This document shows, piece by piece, positions 23,126-35,838 of a stretch of 64,000 nt of DNA. Made by a program: the position numbers and the translations under genes. Within the stretch, counting starts at the first letter, position 1; the number at the start of each line of letters is the position of its first letter. The DNA is from Emydura subglobosa. Its lineage: Eukaryota > Chordata > Testudines > Chelidae. Location of the stretch: assembly GCA_007922225.1 (NCBI GenBank), contig ML679956.1:19131049-19195048 (forward strand). The letters run 5' to 3'. The notes below the pieces were generated by a model, which was given only the letters and a program-made list of their open reading frames with translations, made no database searches and was not told the DNA's origin.

Positions 23126-26100
23126 TGCCTTATTTTATTCTCATTTCTACAGGATCAGTCAGGAGACTGCCAGGTCACCTCTCCAAACCTTTCAACACAC
23201 CTTCCCACTAAGGAAGCCACTTGGCTCAATCTTTCCTCCATTCCCACCCTGTACACTCTTCTATTCCTTCCCTGGAAGTGGTGCCTCCCTTCCTACCTTA
23301 ATGGTGACTAATGTACCAGCAGCCCACCTCTCACTCAGTCCTCTAGAGAAGCCAACTCAAAAAAACTGGCTGTACTATTTCAAGGCACTATGATGCTTCA
23401 CAGATCATGCCCTAGACTCCCTGTGGTAGCACAACATACCTCAATGAAATAGCAGCTGTCAAGAGTGAAGTAGATATGTAGTATATTAGGCAGTGACTAC
23501 TCTAGGTCAATGCTGTAAGTAGTGTACTGTAACTTGCCTTAGTCTACATGCAATCATTTATTTCCCAGTACTCTACAGAGGCTGACAGGTTGTTCAATAA
23601 AGTTCTACTGCTGCTGCTGTTTTATAGCTTTGTTTCAGAATGTGCACTAGAGAAGAATTCCCCATGCGGATCTTTTATTTGTGATGACTTTTATGTTAAA
23701 TTAACAGCTGTGAATGACACAGATCTGAGACGAAGGTTAATTTACTTTACTCTGATTTGATTATCATTTTTCTGAGTGAGGTGGTCCTTGTATATTAGGG
23801 ACTCCATTGGCCTGAGCTCTAGCACTAAGGTAATTGGGCTTGACCAGAGTACAGCACCACAGTTTAGGACAGAATAGGGAGGGAAGGGAATGCCATAGCA
23901 GAGAGAGATTTGCAGTAGAAAGGGCAATGTCCCATAGCAGCAGGTGAGGAGAAGCAGCCAGATATTCAACCAGCCACTTCTGTTTAAATGAGGCAAAATC
24001 CCAATATCAAAAGATTCAGCCAGAACTGCTCTGCAAAACTGGCACAACCCAGGAAAACTGAAACCATCCGGTTTCTCTACAGTTGCTCCTACTGGCCTAG
24101 AGACTTACTTTGACTTTAGTGGACCTATGCTGATTTACACCAGCTGTATGCTAATATTTAGCTTAAACTTCCTTAGCTTCATGCTATTATTTCTTTCTCA
24201 CTATTTGCAGAGACTATAAATAATTCCCTCCCTCCATTTATATAGCCTTGACAGTATTTAGAGACTGTGATCAGATCCCACCCTTCCATCGCAACTGAGT
24301 TTTCTCTAGACTATATGTCTCTCTCTTCATCTATCATATTCTTCTGTCCTTGAATCACTGTAAACCTCCCCTGCTTCCCCCCCCCCTTTTTTTAAAAAAG
24401 ATTTGAGCTTGTTTATATCCTTCATAAACAAAGTTGAGCAGAACTTTATGTAATAGTTCAGGTGCTATAATAACAAATAATGTGAAATACACTTTCAGAT
24501 CTCTGGAAAATAAAATTTGAAAGTGAAAAGGGAAATAAAACATTTTTTTCCTAGTACATGCTCTTGTGAACATGTTGCAGCTCCATGTTTCACTGTACAG
24601 GTTGCAATTTTAACCATTTAAGGCCAACAGAAGGATATAACAATATACAGCAGTAAATAACTGAATTCATTATTAGTAATTAAATCAGTAAAAGTGATTT
24701 TTCTGAAATATTCCAAATCGCCTAAACGGATTAACTGGTGAGTCAGAAATGCTTTCCCAAAATGTCATAAAAGTCTCTAAAAACAGACTTTCCTAATATA
24801 GGAAGCGTCTTTTAATTTTTAAAATCTTATCGATTCTTTCTTCATTGTATCTTTAGGGAATAAGCCAAATTTCGATCTCAGTTACATTATGGTAAATGCT
24901 GAGTAATTCCTCTGTAGTCAGTGAAATTACGCAACTGTAAAACTGGTGTAAAATATACTGATCAAATCACAGGGAAAAAGTATCTTATTGGCTTTTGAGA
25001 ACTTGGAAGCTAACTAGAAACTGTCACTGCAGATGAGGACGTAACAAATTTGAAAATGATATAATAATATACACATATATTTAAATCTGAATTAAGACTT
25101 CCATTTTCCTGGCTGACAGAAAACATCACAAGCTAGCAGTTAATGAACCCATTCCTATAAACAATACCTTGTTACTATAAAAGGTTGCCAACTTTTGGAT
25201 GATTCACGAACTGCTTTTCACATTCCGAAAAGCAGTTTGATGTATTTGGGTCTCCCTGCCACCCTCTCCAACAAATGAAATCAGATTCCTGTCCAGGCGA
25301 ATTCCCTTTCAGTTTAACTGGAGACAGATCATCATTATCCACCTTCAAAAGAAGAAAACACTTTTTTTTTGGCACAGTATTTTGTATTTCTAAACATTTA
25401 GTAATGATACTCCTCAATCTGGATAAAAGGAGAGGGAATAAGTCAGTTAAATTAGTTCAGTGTATTTGCCTATAGTGCTTATGTCAAAAGTAAAAACTAA
25501 AGACAGGTGATGCAACTCAGCATTAGAAAATAATAAAAAGCTGGGTAATTGTAGCACACAGGTCTCCTGCACATGGAATAGTGCACAACGCTTATTTTTG
25601 TTGCCTAATTGTAATTCTGTAAAATGAGACATGGGAAGTAATATCCACAGAAAAAAATTACTGGTTAATTAATGTTAAAAACAGACTCGGACAACAAATG
25701 TTTGGACACTTGACTCCCTATTATTTCACACAAAGAGAAAAAATGTTGGACTAAGAAGATGTTGTCATTTACAAACCTAATTAATATTATTTTGTTGATA
25801 ATAGTATGTTTATAACTATAATGTGATTAGAAACTTAATAACTACCATTATTCTGGATCTTTTATAGTCACTTATTAGTCTATGATGATGTGTATGACTT
25901 TTAGTTGACTTCAAACTGACGTCATACATCTTGTATCTCTCTGAAGATGATTTATCTATACTATTTATCTGGGACCTCAGTAAATGAAGTACTAGACCTA
26001 ATGCAATTATATTCTGAAGATCTGAACAACTGATTCTGAGTGACATCTCATTTAGGCATCATGAGTAGGCAATGCTTGAAAGAGTATTGCCACTTATTTT

Positions 26101-27179
26101 TTTTCCAGTTTCAACCCTAGTTATAGCAGAGTGCTCAGAGTGTCTGTGCAGATGCTACACACATAATTCTATCCACTCCAGCCCCAAGTAGGTCACCTGC
26201 ACAAAGCCCATTTATTAGATTTGCCTGGGTAACAAAGATTTCACCATACTATTTTGACTTAAACTGATTATCTTTAGAAATCTCCAAAAGTCCTCCGACT
26301 GTCATTGCAGTCTTTTTCCTCCATCGAGGGCCAAGAGATCTTGTTTCTCTCTCTCAAAGTTGAAAAGACTCTACAATGTATTGTTCATTTACTTTGTTCT
26401 TTCACTTTTAAGTGAAACACTTTGCCACTGCCTATGAAAATTTTGTTAATGACAACAGTTACATAGGATTACAAAAAATTAAACTAAGTAGTAGAAATCA
26501 GATTTAAAATGTGTTAATTTAAGTGGTTACACTCAGATTACAAATTTCTTAGTGTCTACCTAATTCTTTAAAAAAACTTCACCTCTTTTCTATGGCCACT
26601 TTCTTACAAGCAAAAGATGATTGCCTCATCAGAGTCATTTAGTCTAATCAAGCAAAAATAGTAAGGTTATTAAACAAACAGAAATGAGCAAAAGGAAAAG
26701 CAGACTGATAGTACCACTGCGCCTCCATCCCAATATCACCAACCCAGATCACTTCTGACTTCACACACCCACAACTAGATATTGAGAATATTCCTGTAGA
26801 ATTTAAAATACTACAATCACCATAAACACTGAGGAAACTGATCATGAGCCAGGAATTTGGACCTCCATGATGTTTTAATTTAAAGTGTAGAATAGGCACA
26901 GCTGAACAGGGAATAGTGGGCACTGGCTTATACAGCAGAAATCTCTGTCTCACAAAACACTTGTGAATTACTGTTCTAAAAGAAACATTTATAAATTTAT
27001 GATCCATAAAGAATTAGCCTCATATTAGTTATAGCTATAAGACTGTAAAAATAGTAAAAATTCTGAAGGGCTAGAGCGAAGCAAATAATGCAAATAGTGC
27101 AAATTAATGCAAAAAATAATTCTAGCCCTGGCTGACATCCCCTGTCTAGTGAAAAAATTGTGACACTTGGCAATACTGG
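23126..27179. other. Unassigned AT-rich DNA
   Basis: No gene was recognised. Two small diverged pieces of 'gtgtaaa...ctgatttacacc' palindromic repeat sequence are visible near 24113-24150 and 24905-24970. The remainder is unclassified. Confidence 0.5.
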
Positions 27180-28250
27180 GTAATTATTCTGAAAGACAAT
27201 AGTTCAGATTGATCCTCCGTGCTGACTCATTTAATACATCGGAGTTCTGTTGTCCAGCATTATTTTGATTGGGTGGTACTTGATGTGTGGTAAGAAGTGT
27301 TGGCAAGCATAATGGACTGCTCTGAGTGACAATATGTTGACGTGGAGTTCTGAATCCTGAGAGGTCCATTTGCCCTGTGCTGTGAGGTTCAGGAAGTGTG
27401 CACCCCAGTCTATCAGGGAAGTATCTTGTCAGGATAATCCTTGTGGGAGCATGCTGTAAAAACAGAACTCCCATACATACCTTTTGTAGGATATTCCACC
27501 AGTTCAGAGAATCGAGGACCTCCCAAGGTACTGACACCTGTGTTTGGGTAGACTGTGTCTGTTGGCATTATAGTTCTCAACCAGGCTTGAAGGCACAGAA
27601 AGTCAAGTGTTGTTAGGGGAGTCATGAACATACATGCTGCCATATGGCCCAGATGTTGTAGGCAAGCCCTTGCAGTGGTTTCTGAACTGTGTTGCATTAT
27701 TGAAACAAGGTTGGACAAGTGATGAATATGTCCTTGGGTAAGTATAGACTGGCAGAAGAAGAATCCAGAGTGGCCCCCATGAAATCCATACATTGTGTGG
27801 TAGTTAGGATAGACTTCTCCACTTTGAGACAGAGATCAAGAAATTGAAACATAGACAGAGCCTTGCTGTACATGTTCTGAGGAGTGAGTGGCCTTTCAGG
27901 AGCCAGTTGTCTAGTTAGGGAAAGGCAACGATGCCTATCTGGCGAAGATAAGCTGCTGCAACGAACAGAACTTTGGAAAAGACTGTTGGGGTGGTGAACA
28001 AACATTAATCCCAAAAAGTAGAATGTGATACTGGTATTGGCCTTTATCTACTACAGAACATAGAAATCAATTGTGTGAGGAATGAATGGTAACATGAACA
28101 TCGCTGAGATTGCTGAAGAGGAGGGTCCTTCCATATGGAATCTGGGCTTCTTCCTGGGGGTTCAGATGGTCTCATGAGCTGGTAGTGAAGTGGGCAAGAC
28201 TGTTGAGCCATCTGTGACCTGCTGTATTTTCTTTTCATTGCAGCTGTATA
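27180..28250 (-). pseudogene. DIRS-like retrotransposon: reverse transcriptase/RNase H remnant
   Basis: Read on the minus strand across frameshifts and stops. Around 28030-27899 a frame gives FTTPTVFSKVLFVAAAYLR and then LDNWLLKG, matching the DIRS-type reverse transcriptase order ending in a decayed catalytic Y-L-D-D-W-L (tyrosine replaced by a stop, second aspartate by asparagine). Next come EKSILTTTQCMDFMGATLDS and CLQHLGHMAA, typical of the region linking reverse transcriptase and RNase H. The RNase H core follows near 27342-27240, with LSLRAVHYACQHFLPHI and then LDNRTPMY. The copy ends near 27180, before any tyrosine recombinase or methyltransferase, so it is 3'-truncated. In DIRS elements reverse transcriptase and tyrosine recombinase replace the usual integrase. 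Not functional. Confidence 0.75.
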
Positions 28251-30735
28251 GATGCTCAGAGGTCAGTGTCACCCAGAAGTCCTTGATGGAATGAAGGGGC
28301 CCTTGTGGTGTCACTAAACAACTTGGGGCCTTCCAAAAGAAGGGCTTCTACAGTATCTTGTACCTTCCAGGAGAGGCCGGAAGACTGCAGTCAGGAAGCT
28401 CAGTGAATATCTATTGCCATAGCCATGGAACATGCATCTGTGCCAGTAGCATCTAGTGAAGCCTGGAAAGATGCCTTAGCAATTCTCTGACCCTCTGTAA
28501 TGAGGGATGCATTACCTCTGCTCCTTAGGTATGTATTCAATAAAAGATTAAAGTTTTGAATAGACTGTGAACTCATATTTAGCCATCAGGGCTGCTGGAT
28601 AATTGGCCACTGTGACCTCCAAAGAGGCTAAGAAGTAGCTCTTATGGTCCAGAAGGTCCACTTGTTTTAGCTCCTTATCAGAAGATGGTGAATGGGACCA
28701 GTGTTGCTTGTTCTGTTCGTTAGCCTCCACTAGAGAGTTGGAAGTTGGGTGGAAGAAAAAAAGTACTCTGAACCTCTGGGGAAGATGTAATACTTTTTGT
28801 CAGATTGTTTACACAGAGGTGAGATAGTGGCTTGTGTTTGCCACATTGAGCTTGCTGAAGTAAGCAAACCTTTACTGATGGGCAAGGCAGTCTTGCCTGG
28901 AAAGGTGAAGGATATCCAACAATGAATGTTGGGTTTCCTGAATCTTTTCTAATGGGACTTGTAAAATTCTGCTACCCTTTTTATGAATTCTTGAAAGGCC
29001 TTGAAGTCATTGGGATAGGACGCCAGGGGAGGCATGACAACCGCATCTGGTGATGCAAAGGGTTTATGGGACTGTAGCATTTCTTCCTTTTTCACTGATT
29101 CTTGCTCTGGAGGATGTATCTGGGGGGCAGAACGTAGGGATGTTGACTGATGTTCCTGCTGGAACCTCTCTTGAGATGGAAACCTGTAGAAAGGGTTGCA
29201 TAAGAAGTCCATGGGTTCCATTATGCCCTTTGGGGTGGGGCACAAAGGAATGGTGCAGGACCCTAAGGTTGTCTTTGCCATAGGAACCAGGTGTACTTCC
29301 TGCTCTGAGTCCTTCTTCAGTGTGACTCTCTAAGAAGGGAGATTGGAAGGTTGAGGAACCATATACAGACACCTCTCAGTCAGAGGAGGTATCCTCTCAA
29401 ATCCACGGTGGGTGGGGCAGTGTGTAAGTATGTAGGTAGTCTGGCCTAGTGGCTACTGCTGGGCTGATGTTGCAGAGTCAAAGGGCAACCATGAGGTGGT
29501 AGTTGGTCAGAAAACAAGGCTAGGTTAAGTCTGGAGCTGTAGCAAGCTAGAAGTCTCCTTTGTTGCCCAGACAACTTCATGGAGCACCCTCCAGGGTTAA
29601 ATAATAAGCGTGGGCCAGTAAAAGGGCCAAGGGGTGCTGTTGCTCTGGCCTCTTGGGCAGTACTTCCTGCAGTGCCTAATCTCCACCATGCTCCTTGGAT
29701 ATAGCTCTGCATGGCCTCCCAGTGGCGATGTTGGAATGTACTATTGGGTGGCACTGCAGACAGCACCGGAATAGATACAGTACACTTTTCGATTCTGGTT
29801 ATGGAATACACTACTGACGAGGAATTAGCCTTGGTTCTAACTTCTGAAGGCACTGAGTCAGAAGCTGATGTTGGTGCTGCTCTAGCTGGTTTCTTGGTAT
29901 GAGATGTGCTCTTCTTAGCTGGTACTGTGATTGTAGTAGTGGAGGGAAAGGGACCCCCAGCGGTACCTATATTGGGACATGAGGTCTCCCCAGATACTCA
30001 TTCCAGAAAAATGGGGTCTTTTCTTCTTGGGGGTGTACACCAGAACCTCCAGCATCTTTGCTTACCGCTGAAGTAGTGGTGTTCAGTGGAACAGATGTAC
30101 CTAGGAGTGACTTTTACTCCATGGGTCTCAGAAAATGCACCGTAAGTACGAGTTCAAGTCTGTCCTTCATCAATTTTTTAGATCTGCTTTTAAGCCCTAA
30201 GCCAGGGGTTCCCAAACTGTGGTGCATGTACCACCAGTGGTACCTCCGAATGGTACATTTCTAAGCTGCCCAATGCTCCAGTTGCCAAGATAGCTTAGGC
30301 AGAGTGTCGGCAGCAGCTTAGCCCTAAGTTCGGCTGCTGATGCTCCACTTAAGCTACCTTGGCAGCTGGAGCGTCGGGCAGCTTAGTTCCTTGGCTGGTC
30401 GCTTACCGAACTTCCAGCTTCCGGCCACATGACCAGAACCGGTTGCCAAGGTAGCTTATAAGTGGAGTATCAGCAGCTACATTTCTGTTTATAAAAAACT
30501 GGTGGTAGTACTACAGGTGGTGGCGTTTTATGTTGGTGGTACGCAATGTGGAAGAGTTTGGGAACCGCTGCCCTAAGCAGATTTACATTTAGAGGGAATG
30601 AGAGTTTCTCCCAAGCAGTGGAGGCAGCTTGATTGTCCGTGATTGGGGGGAAATGACCTGTGGCAGGTCTGGCAAGGTTTGAAGCTTGGGGTCTTAGGCC
30701 TAACCCATAACTCAAGGCTGTGGATGAGGGCTAGG
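28251..30735 (-). pseudogene. DIRS-like retrotransposon: gag-like region, split by a hAT element
   Basis: On the minus strand the N-terminal part (about 30700-30594) reads CQTCHRSFPPNH then CLHCLGETLIPSKC, a paired-cysteine pattern like the C-x2-C...H...C-x2-CLGE-H zinc-binding segment of DIRS gag proteins. Downstream pieces read FQEFIKRVAEF (near 29010), MWQTQATI, ADKK-type KKYYIFPRGSE (near 28800) and LQSSGLSWKVQ with LLLEGPKLFSDTT (28420-28310), in the order expected for DIRS gag. Stops and frameshifts are frequent. The hAT element at 30203-30570 lies inside, and the region continues past a CR1 to the 5' terminal segment at 33423-33785. Family assignment is by recognition only. Confidence 0.65.
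30203..30570. mobile_element. Non-autonomous hAT element with perfect 8-bp target duplication
   Basis: The ends are CAGGGGTTCCCAAACT and, reverse-complemented, CAGCGGTTCCCAAACT (one mismatch in 16). Both flanks are CCCTAAGC (30195-30202 and 30571-30578). The 368-bp interior has no transposase and carries an internal hairpin-like pair of 'gcttaggcagagtg' and 'gccctaagttcggctgctgat' words. It interrupts the gag-like part of a DIRS relic, so it arrived later. Confidence 0.88.
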
Positions 30736-33422
30736 GGAAAAAAACTCCAAAGGGCCCAAAGAGGGCACTATGACTCCAGAGCACTATGACTGCTCTGAGC
30801 TCCAGTATGAAACTGGAGATAAGTCAGTTGAGTGTCTCTGGGTTAAGCTTAGAAGCAAGAACAATAAGCGTGATGTCCTGGTGGGTGTCTGTTACAGACC
30901 ACCAGACCAGGAGGATGAGGTGGATGAGGCTTTCTTTGCTCAACTAGGGAAAGTTTCCAGTTCACAGGGCCTGATTCTCATGGGAGACTTCAATCACCCT
31001 GACATCTGCTGAAAGAGGAATACAGCAGAGCACAAACAATCCAGGAAGTTTTTGGAGAGTGTTGCAGACAATTTCCTGGTGCAAGTGCTGGAGCAACCAA
31101 CTAGGGGCTGTGCTTTTCTTGACCTGCTGCTCACAAACAGGGAAGATTTGGTAGGGGAAGTAGAAGTGGGTGGCAACCTAGGCAGCAGTGACCATGAGAT
31201 GGTCGAGTTCAGGATCCTGATGAAAGGAAGGAAGGAGAGCAGCAGGATACGGACCATGGACTTCAGAAAAGCGGACTTTGACTCCCTCAGGGAACTGATG
31301 AGCAGGATTCCCTGGGAGGCTAATATGAGGGGGAAAGGAACCCAAGAGAGCTGGCTGTTTTTTAAAGAGACCTTATTGAGGGCACAAGAGCAAACCATCC
31401 CGATGTGTGGAAAGAATAGCAAATATGGTAGGCGTCCAGCTTGGCTTAACAAAGATGTCCTTGGCGAACTTAAACGCAAAAAAGAAGCTTACAAGAAGTG
31501 GAAGCTTGGTCAGGTGACTAGGGAGGATTATATAAACACTGCTCGAACGTGCAGGAATGAAATCAGGAAGGCCAAAGCGCAATTGGAGTTGCAGCTAGCA
31601 AGGGACGTGAAGGGGAACAAGAAGGGTTTCTACAGGCATGTTGCCAACAAGAGGAAGATTAGATAAAGTGGGGGCCCCTTAAAGAATGAGGGGGGCGACC
31701 TAGTGACGGAGGATGTGGAGAAAGCTGAGGTACTCAATGCCTTTTTTGCCTCTGTCTTCACAGACAAGATCAGCTCCCAGACTGCTGTACTGGGTGGCAC
31801 AGAATGGGAAGGAGGCAAACATCCCACAGTGCTGAAGGAACGGGTCCAAGACTATTTAGAAGGATTGGACATACACAAGTCCATGGGGCCGGATGCAATG
31901 CACCCGAGGGTGCTGAGGGAGTTGGCTGAGGTGATTTCAGAGCCATTGGCTATTATCTTTGAAAGCTCGTGGCAACAGGGGGAGGTCCCTGAGGACTGGA
32001 AAAAAGCAAATATAGTGCCCATCTTCAAAAAAGGGAGGAAAGAGGATCCAGGGAACTACAGACCGGTCAGCCTCACCTCAATCCCTGGAAAAATCATGGA
32101 GCAGGTCCTTAAGGAATCCATTTTAAGGCACTTGGAGGAGAGGAAGGTGATCAGGAACAGTCAACACGGATTCACCAAGGGAAAGTCATGCCTGACCAAC
32201 CTGATTGCTTTCTATGATGAGGTGACTGGCTCTGTGGATGTAGGGAAGGCGGTGGATGTGATATACCTTGACTTTAGCAAAGCTTTTGATACTGTCTCGC
32301 ACAGTATTCTTATCAGCAAGTTAAAGAAGTATGGGTTGGATGAATGGACTATAAAATGGATAGAGAACTGGCTAGAGCATAGGGCTCAACGTGTAGTGAT
32401 CAATGGCTCCATGTTTAGCTGGCAACCGGTCACAAGTGGAGTTCCCCAGGGGTCTGTCCTGGGGCCGGTTTTGTTCAACATCTTTATTAATGATCTGGAG
32501 GATGGGGTAGATTGCACCCTCAGCAAGTTTGCGGACGACACTAAGCTGGGGGGAGTGGTAGATACCCTGGAGGGTAGGGATAGGATACAGAGTGACCTAA
32601 ACAAACTGGAGGATTGGGCCAAAAGAAATCTAATGAGGTTCAACAAGGACAAGTGCAGAGTCCTCCACTTAGGAAGGAAGAATCCCATGCACAGCTATAG
32701 ACTGGGGACCGACGAGCTGGGCAGCAGCTCTGCAGAAAAGGACCTGGGGGTAACGGTGGATAAAAAGCTGGATATGAGTCAGCAGTGTGCCCTGGTTGTC
32801 AAGAAGGCTAATGGAATATTGGGCTGCATTAGGAGGGGCATTGCCAGCAGGTCACGGGAAGTGATTATTCTCCTCTATTCGGCATTGGTGAGGCCGCATT
32901 TAGAATACTGTGTCCAGTTTTGGGCCCCCCACTACAAAAAAGATGTGGACAATTTGGAGAGAGTGCAGCGGAGGGCAACCAAAATGATTAGGGGGCTGGA
33001 GCACAGGACTTATGAGGAGAGGCTGAGGGAACTGGGCTTGTTTAGTCTGCAAAAGAGAAGAGTGAGGGGGGATTTGATAGCAGCTTTTAACTACCTGAAA
33101 GGGGGTTCCAGGGAGGATGGGGCTAGGCTGTTCTCGGTGGTGGCAGATGACAGAACAAGGAGCAACGGTCTCAAGTTGCAGGGGGGGAGGTCTAGGTTGG
33201 ACATTAGGAAAAAGTTTTCTACTAGGAGGGTGGTGAAGCATTGGAATGGGTTACCTAGGGAGGTGGTGGAATCTCCATCCTTACAGGTTTTTAAGCTGAG
33301 GCTTGACAAAGCCCTGGTTGGGATGATATAGCTGAGGTTAGTCCTGCTTTGAGAAGGGGGTTGGACTAGATGACCTCCTGAGGTCCCTTCCAACTCTATG
33401 ATTCTATGATTCTATGATTCTA
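30735..33422 (+). pseudogene. CR1 LINE ORF2, nearly uninterrupted, 5'-truncated
   Basis: One frame carries the endonuclease-reverse transcriptase protein of a CR1 from about 30770 to its stop at 33329-33331, roughly 850 codons with only two in-frame stops: TGA at 31010-31012 (tryptophan expected after DIC) and TAA at 31664-31666. No frameshift was seen. Endonuclease motifs are VGVCYRPP, LMGDFNHPD and SSDHEMVEF, the conserved SDH of the apurinic-type endonuclease. Reverse transcriptase motifs are [40 protein letters not shown] and the catalytic FADDT at 32528-32542. The first part of the endonuclease and all of ORF1 are missing. The left border is approximate. The 3' UTR of about 90 bp ends in the octamer-like tail (TATGATTC)n at 33398-33422. 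It sits between the 5' terminal segment and the gag-like region of a minus-strand DIRS relic. Confidence 0.92.
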
Positions 33423-33785
33423 GGGTAAATGAGGAAAGTGGTAGGGAAACCCCCTCAAACCATGAACTTGTGCTAATAATAGAAAAAAACAAAGAAATAA
33501 CAGAAAAATCTAAAATGAAAAAGACATGAGAAAGCAAAGTGTAGCAAGCCACGTGGTTCAGCTAATCGACACCACCTCGTGCCATCTCAAGCTGCAGGTG
33601 GTTGAGAAGGAACTGGAGTGGCAGTGGGTCTGCCCCTCCCTATATATCCTCATATCAGTGCAAAAGCGTGTCTAGGGCATAGGCATGGACCTGCAGACTC
33701 TGCTGACAAAAATCTCCAATCAAGAGCACATGGGGGTGTGCATATCCTGATGTGGAGCACCCATGGGGAAGCTGCTCGAATAAGT
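33423..33785 (-). mobile_element. Probable 5' terminal segment of the DIRS relic
   Basis: On the minus strand the block begins near 33785, passes a TATA-like GATATATAGGG (near 33650), then CAGTTCCTTCTCAACCACC (about 33620-33600), and runs into a T-rich leader up to the CR1. This terminal layout resembles what I recall of vertebrate DIRS elements, and it lies where the 5' end of the relic is expected. The matching opposite terminal repeat near 27.1 kb was not found, in line with 3' truncation. Assignment is inference. Confidence 0.5.
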
Positions 33786-33968
33786 AATATTAAGAAAATA
33801 TTTATGTATTTTTAGTTGTCTTTTAATGCAATATAACAGCTGGAAGCAAGGGTGAGGGCCAATGGCATATAACCAGATAGCTCTCTGTCTGCTATCCACA
33901 AGTATTTCATAGACTACAGTTGGGAACCTCTTTCCAATTTGATTTAGCCCTTTTTGGAGCCTAACAGA

Positions 33969-34066
33969 CTGATTCTGATTTCTCTGACACATGTAAATCA
34001 GAACTCCACTGAAAGCAATAGCACTACGAGTGCAAATGTGGTGTTTAGTGAGATCAGAATCAGGCC
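33969..34066. repeat. Fold-back repeat (CTGATTCTGAT arms)
   Basis: The left arm 'ctgattctgatttctc' pairs with the right arm 'gagatcagaatcaggcccc'. The middle contains 'actccactgaaagcaatagcac', a decayed version of the tgaagtcaatgg-type centre seen in other fold-backs here. Confidence 0.65.
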
Positions 34067-35037
34067 CCAGTAGTGGTATGTAAAGTAACTGTATCTTGCA
34101 AAGAAGTAAAAATAAATCAGTTAAAATTCTGCATGTATGAGATATAACTTTCATGAATATGGACGAGTCTAAATGTGCTTTGAAAAAGTTGTCAAATTGT
34201 GATTGGATCATTTGAAATTCAGAATTATCTCGTCACAGAAATGGTTATATGAAACTCCTGAGCTAGAGAAAGGACTCTATTAGAAAGAAGTCTGCTGTCT
34301 ATAAAAGCAGTAGTCTCTCCATTGAAACGGACTCCTGAACATGTAAAATTAAACTCACATTATTAAAGTCTAAGCCCACTGATTTTAATGGATAATTAGA
34401 TATTTTATATAGACAAATAACTGTTATATGTTCATCCAGCTTTCATCATGATGAACATATTTACACATAATCGCATAGCATTAATAACATGCTAATATAA
34501 CAATAATGAAAACTATATTTTAAAGTGCCGTATTTGCATTTTTATTTTATTTTGTATTTGCCTCCTCTGTGTCTCATATCTGTATTAGTCTTTCCCTCCC
34601 ACTTTATAAGCTTTCTGTTTCACAAAATCATTTGAAAATGGATCAGATATAAACAAAAATAAATAAGACGGACAGGCGTAAGGAAATTTGTAATGTCGGT
34701 AGCTTATATACAGCTTTGTTTATTGGAAGCTCAGGCACTCAGCAACTTGCATTACTGGGCCCAGAATTCTTCATGTGAAAATTATGTGGCTGCCCAAAAT
34801 TTCAGTCAGTTCTCCTCAGTTTTCTTATGCATCTCTCTTCCTTTCTGCCCTTTCTTTTTGCGAGTAAGCAGCTGCTTCAGTAAAGTAGCACAGCTTTCAT
34901 GCACAGAAGAGCTTTACTCACAACTCCAGTTGCAAAGTGACACACTGACTTGGATGAAGCAGTTTTAGTCATAGTCAGTTTCACTCTTCAACCATCTTCA
35001 CCATGGAAAAAACACTTCTCTGCATGAACTTGTATTA
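34067..35037. other. Unassigned AT-rich DNA
   Basis: No gene, RNA or named repeat. The plus-strand frame at 34693-34968 (91 codons) has no domain I recognise. Confidence 0.5.
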
Positions 35038-35234
35038 CAGTAGACACTTGTTTGCAGCAACACCTTGTAAGAGCAACCACTGCTTACATGCGACATTTCC
35101 CCATGGAACACTTTCCCTACTGTGAATTATCCACTCGGTAACAGCAAACATAGCCGCATAAGAGCAACTGTGACATCTCATCCAGGGGCGGAAATTGGGG
35201 GAGAATGTAAAGATGTTGTTGTCCCCCCCAGATT

Positions 35235-35328
35235 GCATCTTTCCACTCCCCTCCCGACCCGGGCCCTTCAGCGCAGCTCCAGGGCACACAGCCCCGTCCA
35301 CTTGTCCTACCTCACAGAGCCGGCACAA
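35235..35328 (+). repeat. Internal direct duplication, copy A
   Basis: It starts GCATCTTTCCACTCCCCTCC and continues with 'cttcagcgcagctccagggcacacagcccc'. A second copy with a few substitutions lies at 35746-35838, in the same orientation. Confidence 0.8.
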
Positions 35329-35409
35329 GGAAAGCAGACGGGGCCGTGCTCAATGGCTGGGGACAGCAGAGGGCCCTATCCAGCAAGGGGCCAATACTCA
35401 TGGCGTGCA

Positions 35410-35740
35410 GGGTTGCCACCTTTCTAACGGCTGGTAAATGACCCGAGGCCTCACCCCGCCTCTATCCCGCAAGGCCCCTGCTCTGCTTCTTCTCCCCAAA
35501 ACCTCGCCCGTTCTCCACATCTTCCCCCCAAGGCCTTGCCCCTGCACACCACACACCACCACGAGATGCACGAGCAGCCTGGCCCCAGAGGCGGCAGCTG
35601 TCACTGCTGTGCTGCCTCCTTCCTTCCCGGCAGGGCTGCCACAGATACAAAAAAATAGACATCAGGGCTTGTCAAATGGCACCTGGACACACAAGCTGAA
35701 ACCCAGACTGTCCACATGAAAACCGGATGGGTGGCAACCC
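35410..35740. mobile_element. Nested inverted-repeat element, GGGTTGCCACC family
   Basis: The ends GGGTTGCCACC and GGTGGCAACCC are perfect inverted copies. The interior (331 bp) is GC-rich and non-coding. The termini match those of 5498-5848. The flanks share only GTGCA, so a target duplication is uncertain. It lies between the two copies of the internal duplication. Confidence 0.6.
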
Positions 35741-35745
35741 AAGGT

Positions 35746-35838
35746 GCATCTTTCCACTCCCCTCCCGACCTTGGCCCTTCAGCACAACTCCAGGGCACAC
35801 AGCCCCATCCACTTGTTCCACGTGACAGAGGCTGCATG
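35746..35838 (+). repeat. Internal direct duplication, copy B
   Basis: The same block as 35235-35328, starting GCATCTTTCCACTCCCCTCC, with 'agcacaactccagggcacacagccccatcc'. The differences are mostly C/T and G/A transitions, compatible with CpG decay after duplication. Confidence 0.8.
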
